From: Paralcaligenes sp. KSB-10
Lineage (GTDB): Bacteria; Pseudomonadota; Gammaproteobacteria; Burkholderiales; Burkholderiaceae_B
Length of the DNA: 64,000 nucleotides
Assembly: GCF_021266465.1 (NCBI RefSeq)
Contig: NZ_CP089848.1
Coordinates: 2,852,001-2,916,000, forward strand
Direction of reading: 5' to 3'
The translations under genes and the position numbers were made by a program. The notes beneath the pieces are model-generated. The model had not been told where the DNA came from. It was given only the letters and a program-made list of their open reading frames with translations, and made no database searches. This document shows, piece after piece, positions 17,672 through 27,348 of the stretch; position 1 is the stretch's first letter; every line of letters begins with the position of its first letter.

Positions 17672-17709
17672 TGAATTCATCATTGCATATCAAATAGCAA
17701 TTGAATTCA
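17672..17709. promoter_or_regulatory. Nested dyad, putative LysR operator
   Basis: TGAATTCA (17672-17679), then ATTGC (17682-17686), ten bases, GCAAT (17697-17701), then TGAATTCA (17702-17709). The two outer boxes are 30 bp apart, nearly three helix turns. It lies in the divergent LysR/MFS gap, closer to the MFS start. Confidence 0.6.
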
Positions 17710-17725
17710 CAGGATACGAATTTTC

Positions 17726-18913
17726 ATGCCACTCGCTTTATACGCACTCACTGTCGGCGCTTTCGGTATCGGCGTTACCGAATTTGTCATCATGGGGCTG
17801 CTGCTGGAAGTCGGAAACGATTTCGGCGTAACCATACAGGCGGCCGGCCTGCTTATATCCGGCTATGCGCTGGGGGTCGTGGCCGGCGCTCCCCTGTTGA
17901 CGGCCATGACGGCCCGCTGGCCGCGTAAAACCGTGCTATTGGGGCTCATGCTGATCTTCACCCTGGGCAATGCAGCCTGCGCGCTGGCCCCGAGCTACGG
18001 CTTCCTGATGGCCGCCCGCGTCCTTACCGCATTTGCGCACGGCACCTTCTTCGGGGTCGGCTCAGTCGTCGCCACCAGCCTCGTGGCCCCCGGCAAGCGC
18101 GCATCGGCCATTGCCGTCATGTTCACCGGCCTGACCGTGGCCAATATCCTGGGTGTGCCCTTCGGAACCTGGCTCGGCCAAGCCTTCGGCTGGCGCGCCA
18201 CTTTCTGGGCCGTGACTGGCATAGGGCTGGCCGCCCTGATTATCATCGGCCTGTTCATCCCCCGGGATGCGGCAAGCCCGCAGGCGAGCGATTGGCGATC
18301 CGATCTGAAAGCCCTGGCCCGCCTCCCTGTACTGCTGGGACTGTCGACCACCGTGCTGGGCTATGCGGGCGTCTTTACCGTGTTCACCTACATCGCGCCG
18401 CTTCTGACGCGTGTCAGCGGATTCGACGAGACTTCCGTATCGCCTATTCTGCTGGTCTTTGGCGCAGGCCTGATCGTCGGGAACCTGCTGGGCGGCAAGC
18501 TGGCCGACCGCTACCTGATTCCCACCGTACTTAGCAGCCTGGTCGCCCTGGCGGCCGTACTGGGACTGATGCCGTTCGCCATGCACAACAAGGCATTGGC
18601 CATCATCTTTGTCGGCCTGCTGGGCGCCTCGGCCTTCGCGACAGTATCTCCCCTGCAAATGTGGGTACTGGAAAAGGCACAGGGCGCAGGCCAGAGCCTG
18701 GCATCGAGCTTCAATATCGCCGCATTCAATCTGGGCAACGCCCTGGGCGCCTGGATGGGCGGCATGGTCATCGCACACGGCCCCGGCCTGAATGCCATTG
18801 CCTGGGTCGCGGCCATCGCCCCCCTCTGCGCGGTTGGGCTGGCCCTCATCGCCATCCGGCACGAACGCGCCAGGCCGGCGAGAAGCCCGGCCTGCGCTCC
18901 ATCCAATGCATGA
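17726..18913 (+). CDS. MFS transporter, DHA1 (AraJ/YdhP-like) family
   Basis: A 395-residue, 12-helix major facilitator. TM1 carries GAFGIGVTEFVIMGLLLEV and the loop TARWPRKTVLLGL corresponds to motif A. AHGTFFGVGSVVATSLVAPGKRASAIAVMFTGLTVANILGVPFGTWLG is the motif C region typical of AraJ/YdhP-like drug or sugar exporters. It probably exports a small molecule from the cytoplasm under control of the divergent LysR. The C-terminus is followed by a truncated secreted hydrolase gene. Confidence 0.9.
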   Translation: MPLALYALTVGAFGIGVTEFVIMGLLLEVGNDFGVTIQAAGLLISGYALGVVAGAPLLTAMTARWPRKTVLLGLMLIFTLGNAACALAPSYGFLMAARVLTAFAHGTFFGVGSVVATSLVAPGKRASAIAVMFTGLTVANILGVPFGTWLGQAFGWRATFWAVTGIGLAALIIIGLFIPRDAASPQASDWRSDLKALARLPVLLGLSTTVLGYAGVFTVFTYIAPLLTRVSGFDETSVSPILLVFGAGLIVGNLLGGKLADRYLIPTVLSSLVALAAVLGLMPFAMHNKALAIIFVGLLGASAFATVSPLQMWVLEKAQGAGQSLASSFNIAAFNLGNALGAWMGGMVIAHGPGLNAIAWVAAIAPLCAVGLALIAIRHERARPARSPACAPSNA

Positions 18914-18962
18914 ACGACATCGCCCACGTTGAAAAACAACAGCAAAAGACCAGGAATCTTCG

Positions 18963-19118
18963 ATGAATATCTTCCCCAGAAAAGCAAGCCGCCGGGCGAC
19001 CGGAACCCTGCACATCGCGACAGCACTATTAGCCGTCATCATCACCCGGGCCACTGGCGCGCAAGCCGCGCAAACTACATCCTGGATCGGAACCTGGGCC
19101 GCCACCCCCGCGCCTTAA
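18963..19118 (+). pseudogene. 5' fragment of a secreted SGNH/GDSL hydrolase gene
   Basis: A 51-codon frame: a signal peptide (MNIFPRKAS to GAQA) followed by AQTTSWIGTWAATPAP and a stop. The WIGTWAA(S/T)P start is the usual mature N-terminus of secreted SGNH hydrolases, which run to about 400 residues, so only the first tenth remains. About 60 bases later the sequence around the stop recurs in degenerate form (CCGCCACC.CCGC.CCTTAAGAA at about 19100 and 19160). The rest of the gap up to 19216 holds no other coding signal I can see. Confidence 0.6.
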
Positions 19119-19216
19119 GAACTCATACCATGCCGGCATCTAGCAGCGGTCATTGACCCGCCACCTCCGCTCCTTAAGAAACAAGCACAGGCCAGCCACA
19201 AAGCCCCCCTTAAGGC

Positions 19217-19915
19217 TCAAACCGACAAATGCCTGCGCACATCCTCTCCATCAATTTGCGTTTTATCGCCACTGGCCACGACTTCGCCGCGTGACAGCAC
19301 CATGAACTGATCGGCCAGCTCGCGCGCAAAATCGAAATACTGCTCGCAAAGCAAAATACCCATATCGCCGCGCTCGCGCAACAGGCGTATCACCTTCGCA
19401 ATATCCTTGATGATCGAAGGCTGGATCCCCTCGGTCGGTTCGTCCAGAATGATCAGCTTCGGTTCCGCCACCAGGGCCCGCGCGATGGCCAGTTGCTGCT
19501 GCTGTCCCCCCGACAAATCACCGCCACGGCGGGCCAACATCGACTTCAGCACCGGAAACAGCTCGAAAACCTCACCCTTGATGCGGCGCGCCGCCGAGGC
19601 CGGCTTGCTCGCCATCCCCATCAGAATGTTTTCCTCAACCGTCAACCGCGCAAAAATATCCCGCCCCTGCGGCACATAGGCAATGCCGCGCGCGGCACGC
19701 TGATGCGGCGTCAGGCGTGTAATATCGCCGCCATCGAACACAATGCTGCCCGATGCAAGCGGCAGCACACCCATCAGGCATTTGAGCAGCGTGGTTTTCC
19801 CCACGCCATTGCGGCCCAGAAGCGCCAGGCACTCGCCCTTCCTCAATGACAGCGACACGCCGCGCAACGCATGACTGCCGCCGTAGTATTGATTGATTTC
19901 CCGAACGTCCAGCAT
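19217..19915 (-). CDS. urtE: Urea ABC transporter, ATP-binding subunit UrtE
   Basis: 232 residues. The start at 19915 (not 19999) gives the standard MLDVREINQYYGGSHALRGVSL. Walker A is LLGRNGVGKTTLL, the signature is LSGGQQQQLAIARAL and Walker B is LIILDEPTEGIQPSI; the TEGIQPS wording is diagnostic for UrtE within the LivF group. It is the last gene of urtABCDE, one base after the stop of urtD. A decayed copy of its last 76 bases lies at 16562-16637. Energises urea import at the inner membrane. Confidence 0.95.
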   Translation of the reverse strand: MLDVREINQYYGGSHALRGVSLSLRKGECLALLGRNGVGKTTLLKCLMGVLPLASGSIVFDGGDITRLTPHQRAARGIAYVPQGRDIFARLTVEENILMGMASKPASAARRIKGEVFELFPVLKSMLARRGGDLSGGQQQQLAIARALVAEPKLIILDEPTEGIQPSIIKDIAKVIRLLRERGDMGILLCEQYFDFARELADQFMVLSRGEVVASGDKTQIDGEDVRRHLSV

Positions 19916-19916
19916 C

Positions 19917-20765
19917 TCAGCGCCCCAGGTAGACTTCAATAACGCGCTGGTCGGCCTGAACCTGCGCCATGGTACCTTCCGCCAGAACCGATCCTTCATG
20001 CAGCACCGTCACTTTTCCGGCCCCCGCGATGCTCGCCACAAAGTCCATATCGTGCTCCACCACCATCAAGGAATGACGGCCGCGCAGCTCGTTCAGCAAC
20101 TCGCCGGTACGTTCGGTCTCGGCATCGGTCATGCCCGCAACCGGCTCGTCCAGCAACAGCAATTGCGGCTCCTGCATCAGCAGCATGCCGATCTCCAGCC
20201 ACTGCTTCTGCCCATGAGACAGCAGGCCGGCGGGTCGCCACACTTCCTGCCCCAGGCGAATCAACTCCAGGGTCGAGCCAATGGCATCGGCCTGTTCGCC
20301 GCTCAATCTCGAAAACAATGTCGGCTTGACCCGTTTGTCGGTTTTCATGGCCAGTTCCAGATTCTCGAATACCGTGTGATTCTCGAACACCGTGGGCCGC
20401 TGGAATTTCCGGCCTATGCCGGCATGTGCGATCTCGGCCTCGCTGAATTTTGTCAGATCGATGTTTTGCCCGAAAAAGGCCGTGCCGGCCGTGGGCCGGG
20501 TCTTGCCGGTAATGACATCCATCATGGTGGTCTTGCCCGCGCCGTTCGGACCGATAATGCAGCGCAATTCGCCTACGCTGATATCCAGGCTGAGATTGTT
20601 CAAGGCCTTGAAACCATCGAAGCTGACCGTGATGTCATCCAGATAGAGAATGGCGCCATGGCGGGTGTCGACGTCCGCCGAAGCAACCCGGCCGTACGAG
20701 GCTTCGCCGCCCGCCTCGCCATCAAGCACCGCACCGGCTTGTGGCCGAGCCCCCGACATACTCAT
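19917..20765 (-). CDS. urtD: Urea ABC transporter, ATP-binding subunit UrtD
   Basis: 282 residues, LivG-like ATPase. After a poorly conserved 35-residue N-terminus come AILYLDDITVSFDGFKALNNLSL, Walker A IIGPNGAGKTTMMDVITG, the signature LSHGQKQWLEIGMLLM and Walker B LLLLDEPVAGMTDAE, all in the UrtD pattern (the LSHGQKQWLEIG form is characteristic). It overlaps urtC by four bases. It works with UrtE on the UrtB/UrtC permease pair. Confidence 0.95.
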   Translation of the reverse strand: MSMSGARPQAGAVLDGEAGGEASYGRVASADVDTRHGAILYLDDITVSFDGFKALNNLSLDISVGELRCIIGPNGAGKTTMMDVITGKTRPTAGTAFFGQNIDLTKFSEAEIAHAGIGRKFQRPTVFENHTVFENLELAMKTDKRVKPTLFSRLSGEQADAIGSTLELIRLGQEVWRPAGLLSHGQKQWLEIGMLLMQEPQLLLLDEPVAGMTDAETERTGELLNELRGRHSLMVVEHDMDFVASIAGAGKVTVLHEGSVLAEGTMAQVQADQRVIEVYLGR

Positions 20766-21892
20766 GCTTTACTCCCTGAACGTCGGGCAGCCACCTGGCG
20801 CGCCAGACCCACCATGCCCTGCGGCAGAAACAAAGTGGTCAATACGAAAATCAGGCCCAGCGCATAGAGCCAGAACTCGGGAAACACGCTGGTGAACCAG
20901 GTCTTCAGGCCATTGACCACGCCCGCCCCCAGGATCGGACCGATCAGCGTGCCGCGGCCACCGGTCGCCACCCAGATCACCATTTCAATCGACGACTCGG
21001 TCGACATTTCGCCCGGATTGATGATCCCGACTTGAGGCACGTAAAGCGCCCCGGCAATACCGCACATTACCGCCGACACCGTCCACACGAACAGCTTGAA
21101 ACCCAGCGGGTCGTAGCCGATGAATCGCAGGCGGCTTTCGGAATCGCGCACCGCCGTCAGCACACGGCCCAGCTTGGATTGAGTGATCGCGCGGGCAAAA
21201 ACCAGCGAGCCGGCCAGCGCCGCCAGCGTGACCCAGAAAAGCACCGCGCGCGTGCCCGGTGCCGTGATGTCGAAACCCAGGATGCGCTTGAAGTCGGTAA
21301 AGCCGTTATTGCCCCCGAAACCCGTATCGTTGCGAAAGAACAGCAGCATTGCGGCAAACGTCAAGGCCTGGGTAATGATTGAAAAATACACACCCTTGAT
21401 GCGCGAGCGGAATGCAAAATAGCCAAAGACAAATGCCAGTACACCGGGCACCAGCATAACCAGCAGCATCGCGTACCAGAAATGATCGGTAAACGCCCAG
21501 TACCAGGGATAGGATTTCCAGTCCAGGAACACCATGAAATCCGGCAAATTGCTTTGGTAGACGCCGTCATGGCCAATGGCCCGCATCAGGTACATGCCCT
21601 GGGCGTATCCTCCCAGCGCAAAAAACAGGCCATGGCCCAGCGACAGTATCCCGGCGTAGCCCCAGACCAGATCCAGGGCCAGCGCGGCCAGGGCGTAGCA
21701 CATGAATTTGCCAAGCAAGGCCACGGTATACGACGATACATGCAATGGATGGCTTGCCGGAAGCGCCAGATTGAGCGCGGGCAGCAGGGCCAGCGCAATG
21801 ACGGCAACCAACAATCCCGTCCAGGCGGCGGGTGAAAACAGGCTCCGGCGCGACAAGAATCCGGCCGGGCCCAGTGAATTGGCGGCGATCAT
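20762..21892 (-). CDS. urtC: Urea ABC transporter permease UrtC
   Basis: A 376-residue LivM-like permease with about ten predicted helices. Motifs include ALALDLVWGYAGILSLGHGLFFALGGYAQGMYLM and the cytoplasmic loop LGRVLTAVRDSESRLRFIGYDP (ATPase coupling region). The soluble insertion between helices (QSNLPDFMVFLDWKSYPWYW) is typical for UrtC. Four-base overlaps with urtB and urtD show one tightly coupled operon. Confidence 0.95.
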   Translation of the reverse strand: MIAANSLGPAGFLSRRSLFSPAAWTGLLVAVIALALLPALNLALPASHPLHVSSYTVALLGKFMCYALAALALDLVWGYAGILSLGHGLFFALGGYAQGMYLMRAIGHDGVYQSNLPDFMVFLDWKSYPWYWAFTDHFWYAMLLVMLVPGVLAFVFGYFAFRSRIKGVYFSIITQALTFAAMLLFFRNDTGFGGNNGFTDFKRILGFDITAPGTRAVLFWVTLAALAGSLVFARAITQSKLGRVLTAVRDSESRLRFIGYDPLGFKLFVWTVSAVMCGIAGALYVPQVGIINPGEMSTESSIEMVIWVATGGRGTLIGPILGAGVVNGLKTWFTSVFPEFWLYALGLIFVLTTLFLPQGMVGLARQVAARRSGSKA

Positions 21893-23526
21893 TCGACACT
21901 CCTTCCGCGCGGGGCGAACAGCCCTTGCGGGCGCTTCTGGACAAACAGCACGATCAGCACCAGGATGACGATCTTGGCCATGACGGCGCCCGCATACGGC
22001 TCCAGGAACTTATTGACGCCGCCCAGGCCCATGGCCGCGATGACGGTACCCGCCAACTGCCCCACTCCGCCCGTCACCACGACCATGAATGAATCCACCA
22101 GATAGCCGCGGCCCAGGTCAGGGCCCACATTCCCTAATTGAGACAAGGCCACGCCAGCCAGGCCCGCAATGCCCGAACCCAGGCCGAAGGCCAGCATGTC
22201 GATACGGCCGGTCGGCACGCCGACGCAATCCGCCATGCTGCGATTTTGAGTGATGGCGCGCACGAACAGCCCCAGGCGCGTATGGTTGAGCAAGAGCCAC
22301 ACCAGGAAAACCACCAGCATGGCAAACACAATAATCACGAGGCGGTTGTGGCTCAGCACCAGCCCGCCGAGCACCGTGATTCCGCCGGACATCCACGACG
22401 GGTTGCTGACCTCGACGTTCTGCGCGCCGAACAGGGTTCGGACCGTCTGCATCAGGATCAGGCTGATGCCCCATGTCGCGAGCAGGGTTTCCAGCGGGCG
22501 GCCGTACAGCCATCGAATCACGGTGCGCTCCAGCGCCATGCCGACCAGGGCTGTGACGACGAAGGCGACCGGCAGCGCCACAAGCACATACCAGTCCATC
22601 CACCCTGGCGCGAACTGCCGGAAGACCCATTGCACGACGTACGTGGCATAGGCGCCTATCATGAGCAGTTCGCCGTGCGCCATATTGATCACGCCCATCA
22701 GGCCGAAGGTGATGGCCAGGCCAAGAGAGGCCAGCAGCAGGACGCTGCCCAGGCTGATCCCATAAAAAAGATTGCCGGCCCATTCGATAGTGGCCAGATG
22801 GCGGTCGATATGCTTGAGCGCCACCGTGACGGCAGACCTCACGCCCGCATCCGGTTCGAGGTAAGCGCCGCTGGCGTCCTTGCCCAGCATGCTCGCCAGC
22901 ACTGGCCGGAATTCGGCATTGTTCGTATCGCCCAGCGTCGTTACCGCATGCATGCGCAATGCGGCGTCGGTGCTCTTGATCTCCAGATTGGCCTGCGCAA
23001 TCTGCAGCGCGCTGCGAACCCGCGCATCCGTTTCCTTTGCCAGCGCCTGCGCAAGCAGCGCTAACCGCGTGACATCGCTGCTTTGCTGCATGCGTTTTGC
23101 GGCCGCCAGACGCGCCGCCGGGTCCGGTGAGAATAGCCGCGAAACGGCCAAGGCACCGTCGATCGCGCGCCGCAGCCTGTTGTTGATGGTGACCGCATCG
23201 GCATCGGTGGGCAGGGCCTCTTTTTGTCCCGTTGCCGGATCAAGAGCGCGTTTGTCCTTGCCCATGATCAGAACGCGCCCCTGCGGCGTGGCATACAGAT
23301 TTTCGCTATCCAGGGCCTCCAGCACCCTGGCCGCAAGGGGGTCGGGCAATTGGCCCAACCGGGAAATGGCCTGCAGCCTGGCCCCGGTATCGCCGCTCGC
23401 CAGGGATGCAAGCAACCCCGGATCGATGCCGCGTTCGCCTGCCGCAAACGCGACCGGGGCGGTCGCGAGCATCAGCAACGCCAGAATGATCCGGCGCCAG
23501 ACATTCAAAAATGCAGCCATGCCCAT
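21889..23526 (-). CDS. urtB: Urea ABC transporter permease UrtB
   Basis: 545 residues. The N-terminal signal-like segment is followed by a long helical region (to about residue 245, with ALDSENLYATPQGRVLIM and LRRAIDGALAVSRLFSPDPAARLAAAKRMQ). It precedes the LivH-like permease domain (YGISLGSVLLLASLGLAITFGLMGVINMAHGELLMIGAYATYV). This long N-terminal extension is a normal property of UrtB, not a fusion artefact. It is separated from urtA by 15 bases. Confidence 0.95.
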   Translation of the reverse strand: MGMAAFLNVWRRIILALLMLATAPVAFAAGERGIDPGLLASLASGDTGARLQAISRLGQLPDPLAARVLEALDSENLYATPQGRVLIMGKDKRALDPATGQKEALPTDADAVTINNRLRRAIDGALAVSRLFSPDPAARLAAAKRMQQSSDVTRLALLAQALAKETDARVRSALQIAQANLEIKSTDAALRMHAVTTLGDTNNAEFRPVLASMLGKDASGAYLEPDAGVRSAVTVALKHIDRHLATIEWAGNLFYGISLGSVLLLASLGLAITFGLMGVINMAHGELLMIGAYATYVVQWVFRQFAPGWMDWYVLVALPVAFVVTALVGMALERTVIRWLYGRPLETLLATWGISLILMQTVRTLFGAQNVEVSNPSWMSGGITVLGGLVLSHNRLVIIVFAMLVVFLVWLLLNHTRLGLFVRAITQNRSMADCVGVPTGRIDMLAFGLGSGIAGLAGVALSQLGNVGPDLGRGYLVDSFMVVVTGGVGQLAGTVIAAMGLGGVNKFLEPYAGAVMAKIVILVLIVLFVQKRPQGLFAPRGRSVE

Positions 23527-23541
23527 GACGACCCTTTCCGC

Positions 23542-24792
23542 TTAAAGACCTTGCTTGCTTTCATTGCCTGGAATGTAAGGACTCCAGGGCTGAGCGCGAA
23601 TCGGGCCTTTGGTCTTCCACACGATATTGAACTGGCCATCCGCCTTGATCTCGCCGATGTAGACAGGTTTGTGCAAGTGATGATTGGTCTTGTCCATTTC
23701 GACGGTGAAGCCATCGGGCGCATTGAATTGCTGCCCGCCCATCGCCGCAATCACTTTGTCGACATCCGTGGAGCCCGCCTTTTCGACGGCCTGCTTCCAC
23801 ATATGGATACCGATATAGGTTGCTTCCATAGGATCATTGGTCACCACGGTCTCGGCATTCGGCAAATTCCTGGCCTTGGCATAGGCTTTCCACTTCTTGA
23901 TGAATTCCGCGTTCACCGGATTCTTGATCGACTCGAAGTAGTTCCACGCTGCCAGATGGCCCACCAAAGGCTTGGCATCCACGCCGCGCAGCTCTTCCTC
24001 GCCGACCGAAAACGCCACCACAGGCACATCGGTCGCTTTCAGGCCGGCGTTGCCCAGCTCTTTATAGAAGGGCACATTGGAATCACCGTTGATGGTCGAG
24101 ATCACCGCGGTCTTTCCGCCAGTGGCAAACTTCTTGATATTTGCCACGATGGTCTGATAGTCGGAATGACCGAACGGCGTGTAGACCTCGTCGATATCGC
24201 TGTCCTTGACGCCCTTGGAATGCAGGAAGGCGCGCAGGATTTTGTTGGTGGTTCGCGGATACACATAATCCGTGCCCAACAGCACGAAACGCTTGGCGCC
24301 TCCGCCATCTTCGCTCATCAGGTATTCCACGGCCGGAATCGCCTGCTGGTTGGGTGCCGCGCCGGTATAGAACACATTGCGTTCCATTTCTTCGCCTTCG
24401 TACTGCACGGGGTAAAACAGCAGGCCGTTCAGTTCCTTGAACACCGGCAGTACCGATTTGCGCGATACCGAAGTCCAGCAGCCAAAAACCACGGCCACTT
24501 TATCCTGGCTCAGTAACTGGCGCGCCTTCTCGGCAAACAAGGGCCAGTTCGACGCCGGGTCCACGACCACGGGCTCCAGCTTTTTGCCCAGCACGCCCCC
24601 ATGGGCATTGATTTCGTCTATCGTCATCAGGGCCACGTCTTTCAAGGACGTTTCGGAAATGGCCATGGTGCCCGACAGCGAGTGGAGAATACCCACCTTG
24701 ATCGTGTCGGCGGCCAGAGCTTGCGGCATCCAGCCGGACAAGGCAAGCAGGCTGACAGCCGTCAGTTGTTTAAGTACCAGTCTACGTTTCAT
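23542..24792 (-). CDS. urtA: Urea ABC transporter substrate-binding protein UrtA
   Basis: 416 residues. The start is the ATG at 24792 with GGAG upstream; the frame itself runs on to 24846. A signal peptide of twin-arginine-like character (MKRRLVLKQLTAVSLLALSG) is followed by TIKVGILHSLSGTMAISETSLKDV, then VVFGCWTSVSRKSVLPVFKELNGLLFYPVQYEGEE, the UrtA urea-pocket region, which distinguishes it from amino-acid receptors. First gene of the urt operon, preceded by a sigma-54 promoter at 24861-24877. No urease genes lie in this window. Confidence 0.95.
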   Translation of the reverse strand: MKRRLVLKQLTAVSLLALSGWMPQALAADTIKVGILHSLSGTMAISETSLKDVALMTIDEINAHGGVLGKKLEPVVVDPASNWPLFAEKARQLLSQDKVAVVFGCWTSVSRKSVLPVFKELNGLLFYPVQYEGEEMERNVFYTGAAPNQQAIPAVEYLMSEDGGGAKRFVLLGTDYVYPRTTNKILRAFLHSKGVKDSDIDEVYTPFGHSDYQTIVANIKKFATGGKTAVISTINGDSNVPFYKELGNAGLKATDVPVVAFSVGEEELRGVDAKPLVGHLAAWNYFESIKNPVNAEFIKKWKAYAKARNLPNAETVVTNDPMEATYIGIHMWKQAVEKAGSTDVDKVIAAMGGQQFNAPDGFTVEMDKTNHHLHKPVYIGEIKADGQFNIVWKTKGPIRAQPWSPYIPGNESKQGL

Positions 24793-24860
24793 GATGACTC
24801 CAAATGAGATGGGGCCGGCATGGCCGGCAATCGAGATGTGCAGCACTCAAAAGAAGTTAA

Positions 24861-24877
24861 AGCAAGATACGTGCCAA
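24861..24877 (-). promoter_or_regulatory. Sigma-54 promoter of the urt operon
   Basis: Minus strand TTGGCACGTATCTTGCT. The GG and GC doublets are ten bases apart and match the -24/-12 consensus (TGGCACG-N4-TTGC) at every key base. The expected start is near 24850, about 58 bases before the urtA ATG. This implies nitrogen control through NtrC. The rest of 24793-25024 shows no gene. Confidence 0.85.
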
Positions 24878-25024
24878 CTTTGCGGCAAGAAGAAATGCGA
24901 CAGGCGCGCACCGGAAACGTCCCTGGAAATCTGCAAGGACTTGTTTCAAGACGGTGCGGAAATCGTGCTATCGGGCACGGATCGCGCCAAAGCGGTGCGT
25001 TGCGCAGCGACGGCGCAACGCCGG

Positions 25025-27307
25025 TCAGGCCTGGTGTTGCGGCTGAAAGCGCCGCAGTCGCAGCGCATTGCCCAGAACGAACACACTGGACAGCGCCATG
25101 GCGCCGGCGGCAAAAACCGGCGACAGCAATGTGCCGTTAAACGGATAAAGCACTCCCGCGGCCACGGGAATCAGGGCCGCGTTATAGGCGAAAGCCCAGA
25201 ACAGGTTTTGCCGGATATTGCCGATGGTGGCCCTGGACAATGCAATGGCATTGGGCACGCCGCCCAAGTCGCCGGACATCAGCACCACGTCCGCCGCTTC
25301 GATAGCGATATCGGTACCGGTGCCTATGGCCAGGCCGACATCCGCCTCGGCCAGCGCCGGCGCATCATTGATGCCGTCGCCGACATAGGCAACGGGGCCA
25401 TACTGTTTTTTCAGGCGCCGGACCGCATCGACCTTGGCGCCCGGCAGCACTTCGGCGACCACATCGTCTATGCCGAGCTGGCGCGCAATGGCGTGGGCCG
25501 TGCGGCGATTGTCCCCCGTGACCATCGCGACTTTCAGCCCCAGCTTGTGCAAGGCGCGAATCGCCTGAGGCGTCGTCTCTTTGATAGTGTCGGCAACAGC
25601 AATCAGGGCGGCCAGGCGGCCATTGATGGCCGCATACAGCGGCGTCTTGCCCTCTTCACCCAAACGGTCCGCCTCGGTGGCAAAAGGCGAAATATCCAGG
25701 CCGAGCTGGATCATGAAGCGATCCGCGCCAATTTCGACGCGCTCGCCATCCACCTCGGCGCGTACGCCGAAGCCAGTAAGGGACTCGAATTTATCGATGG
25801 CGCCCAATGCCAGGTTCTGCGCGGTGGCCGCCGCAACAATGGCGCGGGCAATGGGGTGTTCCGATTTGGTTTCCACAGCGGCAACACGAGCCAGCACCCA
25901 TGCCCGCTCGCAGCCCTCGGCCACCACGAGATCGGTCAGCTCGGGCTTGCCCTTGGTCAAGGTGCCCGTCTTGTCGACCGCAAGCACCTTGGCATCCTTG
26001 AGCGATTGCAGCGCTTCGCCTTTGCGGAACAACACCCCCATCTGGGCGGCGCGGCCGGTGCCGACCATGATCGAGGTCGGAGTGGCCAGGCCCATGGCGC
26101 AGGGGCAGGCAATGATAAGCACGGCCACCGCATTGACTAATGCGAAGGTCAGCGCCGGGGAGGGCCCGAATAGCAGCCAGGCCAGGCAAGTGAGCAGCGC
26201 CGCGGCCATGACGGCCGGAACGAACCATATGGTGATGCGGTCCACCATGGCCTGGATAGGCAGCTTGGAGCCCTGGGCCTGCTCGACCATGCGTATGATC
26301 TGCGACAAAACAGTATCGCCGCCAACCTGAGTGACACGGAAGGTCAGCACGCCATTCTGGTTGACCGTGCCGCCGACCAGTTCGGCCCCGGCTTTTTTCT
26401 CGACCGGAATCGGCTCGCCGCTGATCATGGATTCATCGACAAAACTCGCCCCGCCGATCACCACGCCGTCCACGGGAATGCGCTCACCCGGACGTACTTC
26501 GACCTGATCGCCGCTGCGCACCTCGCTGACAGGCACCTCTACTGCGACTCCGTTACGCAGCAGGCACGCGGTTTTGGGCTGCAGCCCAAGCAGGCGCCCG
26601 ATCGCTTCGGAAGTTCGGCCTTTGGCCCGCGACTCAAGGAAACGGCCCAGCAGGATCAGCGCGACAATGACGGCGGCAGCCTCGTAATACACATTCACAG
26701 TGCCTTCAGGCAACAGCCCGGGTGCAAAGGTCGCCACCACCGAAAACGCGTAGGCCGCAGCGGTGCCCACGGCGACCAGCGCATTCATGTCGGGTGCTCC
26801 GCGCAGCAATGCGGGTACGCCCTTCTGGAAGAATCGCAAGCCGGGACCGAACAGCACAATGCTGGTCAATACGAATTGAATGTACCAGCTCGCCTGCATG
26901 CCTATGGTCTGCTCCACAAGACGATGCACAGCGGGAACCGCGTGCGCTCCCATCTCCATCAGGAACACCGGCAGGGCAAATACGGCGGCAACGATCAAGG
27001 CGCGTTTTAGCGACGACCTCTCGGCGACATGCCTTGCATCCACCTCATCGGTGTTATTGTCGCCGCCGACGAGCGCCGACTCGTAGCCGGCCGATTCGAC
27101 GGCCTGCACCGCGGCAGCGATATCCGGCGCACCGATAAAGGCGATATCGGCCCGTTCGGTGGCCAGATTGACATTCGCGCTGACAACGCCGGGTACAGAC
27201 CTGAGCGCCCGCTCGACGCGTCCGACACAGGATGCGCAACTCATGCCCTGAATCGAAAGACTGGCAGCCGAGCCGGCCGCCTGGGTGGGAGTTTGGATGG
27301 AGCTCAT
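25025..27307 (-). CDS. copA: Copper-translocating P1B-type ATPase
   Basis: 760 residues. One N-terminal heavy-metal domain carries [15 protein letters not shown] (CxxC). Membrane helices follow, with the CPC ion motif in [11 protein letters not shown] (about residue 400), the phosphorylation site DKTGTLTKG (about D444), the SEHP loop in [12 protein letters not shown], and [13 protein letters not shown] with an N-terminal CxxC indicates Cu(I) export from the cytoplasm. I see no CueR-type dyad in the short gap to the next gene. It runs in the same direction as ada, 41 bases downstream of it, so the two may be co-transcribed. Confidence 0.93.
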   Translation of the reverse strand: MSSIQTPTQAAGSAASLSIQGMSCASCVGRVERALRSVPGVVSANVNLATERADIAFIGAPDIAAAVQAVESAGYESALVGGDNNTDEVDARHVAERSSLKRALIVAAVFALPVFLMEMGAHAVPAVHRLVEQTIGMQASWYIQFVLTSIVLFGPGLRFFQKGVPALLRGAPDMNALVAVGTAAAYAFSVVATFAPGLLPEGTVNVYYEAAAVIVALILLGRFLESRAKGRTSEAIGRLLGLQPKTACLLRNGVAVEVPVSEVRSGDQVEVRPGERIPVDGVVIGGASFVDESMISGEPIPVEKKAGAELVGGTVNQNGVLTFRVTQVGGDTVLSQIIRMVEQAQGSKLPIQAMVDRITIWFVPAVMAAALLTCLAWLLFGPSPALTFALVNAVAVLIIACPCAMGLATPTSIMVGTGRAAQMGVLFRKGEALQSLKDAKVLAVDKTGTLTKGKPELTDLVVAEGCERAWVLARVAAVETKSEHPIARAIVAAATAQNLALGAIDKFESLTGFGVRAEVDGERVEIGADRFMIQLGLDISPFATEADRLGEEGKTPLYAAINGRLAALIAVADTIKETTPQAIRALHKLGLKVAMVTGDNRRTAHAIARQLGIDDVVAEVLPGAKVDAVRRLKKQYGPVAYVGDGINDAPALAEADVGLAIGTGTDIAIEAADVVLMSGDLGGVPNAIALSRATIGNIRQNLFWAFAYNAALIPVAAGVLYPFNGTLLSPVFAAGAMALSSVFVLGNALRLRRFQPQHQA

Positions 27308-27348
27308 GAATACGTCCTTGAAATACAGGTTTCAACACTGTCAATAAA

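Noticed and set aside
18062-19105. Minus-strand frame of 347 codons opposite the MFS gene
   Set aside because: No domain, composition typical of antisense to GC-rich membrane protein genes.
22138-23064. Plus-strand frame of 308 codons opposite urtB
   Set aside because: Histidine/glutamine-rich shadow of a clear permease gene.
24880-25024. NtrC binding sites upstream of the urt sigma-54 promoter
   Set aside because: Several GGTGC/GCACC half-sites are present, but none is paired with the proper spacing, so I could not assign an enhancer.
24437-26140. Long + strand open frame (567 codons) across the urtA/copA border
   Set aside because: It is antisense to two well-defined genes with all their motifs, and its translation is rich in H, R, Q and G without any domain. 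It is a GC-content shadow.
27308-27348. CueR-type operator upstream of copA
   Set aside because: The 41-base gap has no ACCTTCC/GGAAGGT-type dyad.
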